Source: Bacteroidales bacterium UBA1309
GTDB lineage: Bacteria; Bacteroidota; Bacteroidia; Bacteroidales; Dysgonomonadaceae
Length of the DNA: 64,000 bases
Reading direction: 5' to 3'
Assembly (NCBI GenBank): GCA_002307185.1
Contig: DBTT01000020.1
Location: 36,887 to 100,886, forward strand
Shown here: piece after piece, positions 59,921-64,000 of the stretch
Position numbering within the stretch: the first letter of the stretch is position 1
Layout of the letters: every line of letters starts with the position of its first letter
Notes under the pieces: model-generated
Told to the model about the DNA's origin: nothing
What the model saw: only the letters and a program-made list of their open reading frames with translations
Databases searched by the model: none
Translations under genes and position numbers: made by a program

Positions 59921-59928
59921 CAAATATA
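59921..59928 (-). promoter_or_regulatory. -7 box immediately before the AraC gene
   Basis: On the reverse strand TATATTTG ends 4 bases before the ATG at 59916. Transcription would start at or next to the ATG, so the mRNA would be leaderless or nearly so. Upstream TTG in the same frame is thereby excluded. Confidence 0.6.
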
Positions 59929-59998
59929 CAAAATTCAAACAATTCCACTACAGGAATTCTATATTTAAGCAGGGCAATATTATCTCGAAAAATCAGCC

Positions 59999-60352
59999 TT
60001 ATTTCTCCAACTCACCCTTGATCAAATTCTGGATTTCAGCCATTTTCTCCATTGGAATCGAATGCAACAACTTGGTCATCTCCACTATCTGCTGCTCCTC
60101 GCGATAAAGCGATAAGAGGGGATGCCCCTCGGAGATCCCCTCACCCTTGTCAGGCTTCCACTCTAACAAGTCGTTTGGTGTGCAGCGGAACAAGACACAC
60201 AGCCGCTCCAAGGTGGGCAAGTCCAATTGGGTTCCCTTATTGATTGAGAATCGATAGGCTGGGCCCTTGCCAAAACCATTTTTCACGAAGTAAGAATAGG
60301 CACGGTCAATGCCGCGGGCCTTCAAGAGGCGGTCGAAATTGAAACGAAGCAT
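59999..60352 (-). CDS. HTH (XRE-like) DNA-binding protein
   Basis: 117 residues from ATG 60352 (MLRFNFDRLLKARGI); 13 upstream codons are open but look non-native. The N-terminal 70 residues form a Cro/C1-type HTH with a variant middle (YSYFVKNGFGKGPAYRF), ending in the conserved LPTLERLCVLFRCTPNDLLEW. The C-terminal part (about 80-117) is helical (EEQQIVEMTKLLHSIPMEKM). It lies between the AraC gene and the tandem-repeat array. Likely a regulator; targets unknown. Confidence 0.85.
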   Translation of the reverse strand: MLRFNFDRLLKARGIDRAYSYFVKNGFGKGPAYRFSINKGTQLDLPTLERLCVLFRCTPNDLLEWKPDKGEGISEGHPLLSLYREEQQIVEMTKLLHSIPMEKMAEIQNLIKGELEK

Positions 60353-60464
60353 AAGGTTTTCTGTTTGAAGTGAGTATTTGTGCTTTTGCAAATATCTATG
60401 AACGGCTAATTTAGGAATATATTCCGAATTTCAAACCAGATTATTAATATTTTCCATCTTCTAA

Positions 60465-60653
60465 ATAAACTTTTATATTTGTAATATAAATCTCTTTATT
60501 TTACAAATAAACTTATTAATCGTATAAATAATATTCTTAATAGTATAGGTAAACCTCTTAACCGTACAAATAAACCTCTTAACCATACAAATAAATCTCT
60601 TAAGTATAAGAATAAATCTATTCATCGTATAAATAACATTCTTCATTTCCTGA
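60465..60653. repeat. Nine tandem 21-bp repeats
   Basis: Nine consecutive units of exactly 21 bases, starting at 60465, 60486, 60507, 60528, 60549, 60570, 60591, 60612 and 60633. The consensus is close to ATAAACCTCTTAACCGTACAA. Units differ by several bases, but none carries an insertion or deletion. Because 21 is 7 codons, the reverse strand reads as a heptad-repeat peptide with no stop. The forward frames contain stops. Confidence 0.9.
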
Positions 60654-60730
60654 ATAAAAACTGTGAAAAGGATGCATGGGGATGCTGTCGTAGGCACGCA
60701 TTTTTTCGGTGCGGCTCGTCTCCCTGGCAT
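60473..60730 (-). CDS. Heptad-repeat microprotein encoded by the 21-bp array
   Basis: 85 residues from ATG 60730, or 57 from ATG 60646. From the inner start there are eight heptads of the form (hydrophobic)-K-R-F-I-C-T, for example LKRFICM, VKRFICT, VKRFTYT, INKFICK and IKRFILQ. Positions a (M/L/V/I) and d (F/V/I) stay hydrophobic and positions b-c stay Lys/Arg/Asn in all units, as in a basic coiled coil or amphipathic helix. Few acidic residues occur. This is either a real peptide (membrane-active, DNA-binding or assembling) or a by-product of repeat expansion. No homologue is known to me with confidence. Confidence 0.4.
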   Translation of the reverse strand: MPGRRAAPKKCVPTTASPCILFTVFIQEMKNVIYTMNRFILILKRFICMVKRFICTVKRFTYTIKNIIYTINKFICKIKRFILQI

Positions 60731-60932
60731 ATATCATACAAAGCTTCACGAAGAAGTTTTATTATTCATCAAACTCACATTGCTTATTTTATCAAAAGAA
60801 ATTGGATTACTTACCTCTTCATTCACGAATAGGGCTATCCAGTGTTAGCCACCACACGCCAGTATTCGCTGAAGAAAATACGTAATCCAATTTCAAACAT
60901 GCGCTATATATAAGATGCACGCACGATTTGGT

Positions 60933-61274
60933 CTATCCTTTTTTCAAGAAACAAGTTTTGAGTACAATGCCCGAGCCATCAATCTTGCAATCCACCTCTT
61001 CGGGATTTTCGGTCAGCCGGATGCTTTTCACCTTCGTGCCTTGCTTGATGACCATCGATGAACCTCTCACTTTCAAGTCTTTGATCACAGTTACCGAATC
61101 GCCATCGGCAAGCTCTGAGCCATTTGCATCTTTGGGTGTTAGCGAACCTTCATCGACCATCGCACCGGATTCTTGGGGGTTAAATTCATAGGAACAATCA
61201 GGACAAACATAGGTTGTGCCATCAAAATAGGTGTTCTCGCCTGCGCATTTAGGGCAAGCCGGGAAATCATTCAT
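60933..61274 (-). CDS. PhnA/YjdM-family zinc-ribbon protein
   Basis: 113 residues, normal for the family. The N-terminal zinc ribbon is CPKCAGENTYFDGTTYVCPDC (two CxxC knuckles), followed by the small barrel with DANGSELADGDSVTVIKDLKVRGSS and KVKSIRLTENPEEVDCKIDG. The name comes from the alkylphosphonate operon of E. coli, but a role in phosphonate use is not established; YjdM is of unknown function. It appears to be a single gene. Confidence 0.94.
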   Translation of the reverse strand: MNDFPACPKCAGENTYFDGTTYVCPDCSYEFNPQESGAMVDEGSLTPKDANGSELADGDSVTVIKDLKVRGSSMVIKQGTKVKSIRLTENPEEVDCKIDGSGIVLKTCFLKKG

Positions 61275-61437
61275 GTTTTGTTGTTTTGTTGATTAATAAT
61301 ATTAGAGAATTGTAGTTTGAGAATCACGAGTATAGAGTGAAGGGGTTCTAAAACTATAAAGAAAACATCTTTCAGGGATTCTCAATCTTGTAAAATTGAA
61401 ATAACCCGCCATCCGTTCACACGGAACCACCCATTTT

Positions 61438-62409
61438 TCACATCTGTTCCAAAATAGCTATCCGCTTCTCGATGGGCGGATGGGTCGCAAACAATGAATT
61501 AAAAGAAGAACTCGCCTTCTCCAAGGGATTATCGATAAATAATTGAGCCACATCGTGCTGGCTGACCGCTTCAATTCGGGAATCTTGCGACACCTTGCGC
61601 AAAGCCGAAGCCAATGCCAAAGGATTTTTGGTCATTTCCGCACTGCCTGCATCGGCCATATATTCCCGCTGGCGGGAAATGGAGAAACGCATCAGCAAAG
61701 TGATGCCATAACCGATTGCCGCTAATACCAACAGCAGCAAAACGACAGCAATCGCACCGCCGCCACCCCCTTTTTCGTTGCTGCTTCTCACCCGAATTCC
61801 TCCACTGAACAAGCTGCGAATCAAAATCTGGGACAGGAAAGAAAAGATACCGACAAACACAATCGAGATCACCAATACTTTCACATCGTTGTTGCGGATA
61901 TGCGTGAGTTCGTGGGCAATAACGGCCTCCAACTCCTCATCGTTCAGCTTATCAATAATTCCCCTCGAAAGCGTCACCGTAAAGTCCTTTTTGTTGAGTC
62001 CGCTGGCAAAGGCATTGAGGGAAGAATCTTCGATAATATTGATTTTCGGTATTTCCATGCCGGAAGCAATGCACAAGTTTTCCACCAGGTTATAGACACG
62101 TTTGTTTTCCCGCCTTTCGAGTGGTTGTGCTCCAGTGGAAGCATTGATGATGGCCGTGTTGGCAAAATAGGCGACCAAGAACCACACCACAGTGACTCCG
62201 ATCACCCAGGGAGCAGCATGCAAAAACATATAGGATGCTTCTTCCATAGAAGAAGAATCCGTGGGATATTTTTGGCCGGCAAGATAGGTGTTGAGTATAT
62301 AAAAAAAGATCCATGTGAGCAAAAGCAGCACACAAGGAAAAAGGAACAACATAGCCAGCGACCGGATGTTGTTCCTCCTTTGTTGGGTCTGGATACCGAT
62401 ATACTTCAT
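61438..62409 (-). CDS. M48-family membrane zinc metallopeptidase (HtpX-like)
   Basis: 323 residues. Zinc motif HELTHIRNND (HExxH) around residue 166 with the third ligand Glu in REYMADAGSAEMTK. Membrane helices lie at about 17-40, 72-92, 180-200 and 221-243. HtpX-like proteases degrade damaged inner-membrane proteins. Residues 210-230 carry a Gly-rich loop (SSNEKGGGGGAIA). It starts 6 bases after the lemA-like gene, so the two form a unit, an arrangement found in many bacteria. Confidence 0.94.
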   Translation of the reverse strand: MKYIGIQTQQRRNNIRSLAMLFLFPCVLLLLTWIFFYILNTYLAGQKYPTDSSSMEEASYMFLHAAPWVIGVTVVWFLVAYFANTAIINASTGAQPLERRENKRVYNLVENLCIASGMEIPKINIIEDSSLNAFASGLNKKDFTVTLSRGIIDKLNDEELEAVIAHELTHIRNNDVKVLVISIVFVGIFSFLSQILIRSLFSGGIRVRSSNEKGGGGGAIAVVLLLLVLAAIGYGITLLMRFSISRQREYMADAGSAEMTKNPLALASALRKVSQDSRIEAVSQHDVAQLFIDNPLEKASSSFNSLFATHPPIEKRIAILEQM

Positions 62410-62415
62410 ACGGTG

Positions 62416-62976
62416 TTAAAAACTTACCTTGGGAGCTTCTTCCAATACGGCACGTTGTTGTTCACCCACGTCAAACATCGTTTCGCGACGGAATCCGAAC
62501 ATACCGGCCAAAAGATTGGCTGGAAATGATTCCACGGAAGTGTTGAGTTCTTTCGTGGTGGAATTGAAGTAACGGCGACTGGCAGCCAACTTGTTTTCGA
62601 TATCAGCCATTTCTTCCTGCAATTGCATGAAGTTGGCACTGGCTTTCAGGTCGGGATAAGCTTCCACCGACACACGCAATCCGCTAAGGGCGCTTGAAAG
62701 CTGATTTTCGGCAGCAATCTTTTGGTCGATTCCCTGTGCGGACAAAGCGGCAGAACGAGCTTCAGTAATTTTCGTTAGCGTTTCGCTCTCGTGTTTCATA
62801 TATCCTTTCACGGTTTCCACCAACTGCGGGATCAAGTCGTGACGCTGTTTGAGTTGCACATCAATATCGGCAAATGCGTTTTCACGTGTGTTGCGAAGGC
62901 GAACCAACTTATTGTAGATCGATACAAGAATGAGTACGATCAAAACTACGACTCCAATAACAATCAATAATGTCAT
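62416..62976 (-). CDS. LemA-family protein (second copy)
   Basis: 186 residues. The N-terminal helix MTLLIVIGVVVLIVLILVSI is an uncleaved membrane anchor (compare the lipoprotein copy at 8583). The LemA bundle follows with YNKLVRLRNTRENAFADIDV, QRHDLIPQLVETVKGYMKHE and VEAYPDLKASANFMQLQEEM. Its partner here is an M48 protease, whereas the first copy is with a TPM protein. So the two LemA genes serve different modules. Promoter-like -7 box at 63009-63016. Confidence 0.94.
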   Translation of the reverse strand: MTLLIVIGVVVLIVLILVSIYNKLVRLRNTRENAFADIDVQLKQRHDLIPQLVETVKGYMKHESETLTKITEARSAALSAQGIDQKIAAENQLSSALSGLRVSVEAYPDLKASANFMQLQEEMADIENKLAASRRYFNSTTKELNTSVESFPANLLAGMFGFRRETMFDVGEQQRAVLEEAPKVSF

Positions 62977-63008
62977 TTCTTTTTAAAATTAAGTGTTTAA
63001 GATCTCTA

Positions 63009-63016
63009 CAAAGATA
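63009..63016 (-). promoter_or_regulatory. -7 box of the lemA-M48 unit
   Basis: On the reverse strand TATCTTTG fits the consensus 32 bases before the lemA start codon. Confidence 0.58.
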
Positions 63017-63048
63017 CTTTTTTTATCGAAACAGGCAAGAAAACAGAC

Positions 63049-63165
63049 TCATTTCACTACCCAATATCCCAAAGCTAGCCATGCCAGGCCTTTGAGCAAA
63101 AAAAACAGAAAGCCCCAAAGACCAATTCTCCTAAACCATCTGATTACTTTTTCCTTTGTTTCCAT
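63049..63165 (-). CDS. 38-residue single-helix membrane protein
   Basis: An ATG-started frame. A basic N-terminus (METKEKVIRWFRRIG) is followed by one hydrophobic segment of about 20 residues (LWGFLFFLLKGLAWLALGYW) ending VVK. The positive-inside pattern fits a small inner-membrane protein. It has a -7 box (TATATTTG, 63207-63214) 41 bases upstream and lies 72 bases before the lemA-like start on the same strand. I recall similar short proteins in Bacteroidales genomes. Too short for usual length limits. Confidence 0.6.
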   Translation of the reverse strand: METKEKVIRWFRRIGLWGFLFFLLKGLAWLALGYWVVK

Positions 63166-63206
63166 ATCCTATTTGATTCATAAATGGTTACAAGCACAAA
63201 CAATGG

Positions 63207-63214
63207 CAAATATA
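63207..63214 (-). promoter_or_regulatory. -7 box of the 38-residue membrane protein gene
   Basis: On the reverse strand TATATTTG fits the consensus 41 bases before the ATG. Confidence 0.58.
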
Positions 63215-63284
63215 AGGCATATCGTGATGAATTGAAATCACTATAAATAGCTATTGGCTAAAAGCTAACGTCTATTTGCTAAAT

Positions 63285-63320
63285 ATAGAAAGGCCATTCT
63301 TGTTGGGATGGCCTTTCTAT
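63285..63320 (-). terminator. Terminator of the nifJ-like gene
   Basis: A perfect 13-bp stem, ATAGAAAGGCCAT with ATGGCCTTTCTAT, around a 10-base loop. On the reverse strand it is followed by TTTAGCAAATAG, only moderately T-rich. It lies 29 bases past the stop. Confidence 0.8.
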
Positions 63321-63349
63321 TTAAATATGGTAAGTTTACTAATTCAAAC

Positions 63350-64000
63350 TTATTGAACTACAGGTTCGGGAGCAGCTTCAGCAGCCAAGCGCACATATTT
63401 GTTGTAACGCCATTGTGCATTATCTACCGCAGCTTTGTACAATCTTTCCGCTTGAGTTGGATTAGATTTCAACAAAGAGGTATAGCGCACTTCACCGCCA
63501 AGGAATGGTTGGAATTTGGTCCAATCGGGAGTTTTGCTGTCCAAGATAAATGGATTTTTGCCATCAGCTTCCAACGAAGGATTGTAACGCCACAAGTGCC
63601 AGTATCCACATTCAACAGCCAACTTTTCTTCGTCTTGGGCATGTCCCATACCTCTGCGTAAGCCGTGGCTGATACATGGAGAATAAGCGATAATCAACGA
63701 AGGCCCTTTGTGTTCCTCGGCTTCTTTAAACGCTTTCAAACATTGGGCTTGATTTGCACCCATAGCCACTTGAGCCACGTAAACATAACCGTAAGTAGAT
63801 GCTATCAATCCCAAGTCTTTTTTGCGAACTTGTTTACCGCCAGCAGCAAATTTAGCCACAGCACCCATCGGTGTGGATTTAGAAGATTGTCCACCAGTAT
63901 TTGAATAAATTTCCGTATCCAATACCAAAATGTTAATATCTTCGCCGGAAGCAACCACGTGATCCAAACCTCCGAAACCGATGTCGTAAGCCCAGCCGTC
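63350..64000 (-). CDS. nifJ: Pyruvate:ferredoxin (flavodoxin) oxidoreductase, C-terminal part
   Basis: Converts pyruvate and CoA to acetyl-CoA, CO2 and reduced ferredoxin; typical of anaerobes. The frame is open at the window edge, so only about 217 C-terminal residues are seen. They belong to the thiamine diphosphate-binding domain: WAYDIGFGGLDHVVASGEDI (beginning at the edge), then LDTEIYSNTGGQSSKSTP with the ThDP/metal site (DTEIYSNTGGQ), and SPCISHGLRRGM. The end TPDWTKFQPFLGGEVRYTSL is typical of the C-terminus. The full protein is about 1,180 residues. A strong terminator follows. Confidence 0.95.
   Translation of the reverse strand, partial: DGWAYDIGFGGLDHVVASGEDINILVLDTEIYSNTGGQSSKSTPMGAVAKFAAGGKQVRKKDLGLIASTYGYVYVAQVAMGANQAQCLKAFKEAEEHKGPSLIIAYSPCISHGLRRGMGHAQDEEKLAVECGYWHLWRYNPSLEADGKNPFILDSKTPDWTKFQPFLGGEVRYTSLLKSNPTQAERLYKAAVDNAQWRYNKYVRLAAEAAPEPVVQ

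Larger units (their letters stand above)
60353..60932. other. Stretch around the 21-bp repeat array
   Basis: Between the HTH gene and the PhnA-type gene. It contains the tandem array (60465-60653) and the reading frame over it (60473-60730). The remaining bases, roughly 60731-60932, show no gene or repeat. Confidence 0.6.

Noticed and set aside
60465..60653. CRISPR array
   Set aside because: Units are 21 bases and adjacent, with no spacers between them; there are no cas genes. It is a simple tandem repeat.
63308..63661. Forward frame at the right-hand end
   Set aside because: It is antisense to the nifJ coding sequence, which is unmistakable.
1..64000. tRNA, rRNA or riboswitch genes
   Set aside because: I looked in the gaps longer than about 150 bases and saw no cloverleaf with a CCA-type end or known riboswitch core. 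A covariance-model scan could still find something I missed.

Overview
This 64 kb window comes from a chromosome of the phylum Bacteroidota, most likely order Bacteroidales. Four things point there. Promoters repeatedly show the phylum's -7 box TAnnTTTG, sometimes with a TTTG/TTG about 19-21 bases upstream. Leaders are A-rich and lack clear Shine-Dalgarno sites. Gene pairs such as pheT-yebC and porQ-cmk-ispH, and type IX secretion (T9SS) parts, occur together. A nifJ-type pyruvate:ferredoxin oxidoreductase suggests an anaerobe. I cannot name the genus. I see no rRNA, tRNA or CRISPR array and no intact insertion sequence.

Layout: 1-6 kb has the end of lon, HU, and a forward run of two overlapping rhomboid proteases, an EEP-family enzyme, queD, queE and RNase Z. 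6-11.3 kb has a tiny secreted protein resembling a T9SS sorting domain, a GNAT-like protein, a lemA-TPM pair and a PorE-like OmpA lipoprotein. 11.5-18 kb has a small-protein transcript, a reverse operon of EEP hydrolase, TonB-dependent receptor and glycerophosphodiester phosphodiesterase, and a DUF2891 protein. 18-25 kb is housekeeping on the reverse strand (S41 protease, dCMP deaminase, nadC, pfkA, ispH, cmk, porQ). 25-35 kb has prenyl synthase-hypothetical-tatD forward, then ClC, then a long reverse operon (HD, recR, membrane protein, HAD, GT2, GNAT, sua5).

35-38.2 kb is an AT-rich accessory stretch of unrecognised genes, inverted motifs and a gene remnant. 38.2-46 kb has an ATP:corrinoid adenosyltransferase, pheT-yebC, an OhrR-like regulator with a palindromic operator leading a nitroreductase and thiol peroxidase, a beta-hydroxyacid dehydrogenase and a CAT-like acetyltransferase. 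46-49.3 kb has a KduI carrying a signal peptide, a decayed IS982-type transposase, an MmcQ/YjbR protein and birA. 49.3-55.5 kb has a TPR histidine kinase with a LytTR regulator, small oxidoreductases and lrgAB. 55.6-60.4 kb is a redox/efflux cluster (zinc-ribbon microprotein, flavin reductase, MFS, aldo/keto reductase, AraC, HTH regulator). In it a truncated copy of the MFS 5' end sits directly in front of the aldo/keto reductase and overlaps its start codon. 60.4-64 kb has nine 21-bp tandem repeats that encode a heptad-repeat peptide, then a PhnA-type protein, an M48 protease with LemA, a 38-residue membrane protein and the 3' part of nifJ.

Strongest leads: the heptad-repeat microprotein; the duplicated MFS leader coupled to the aldo/keto reductase; the exported KduI; the EEP-TBDR-GDPD operon; the OhrR operator; and three small proteins missed by length cut-offs.
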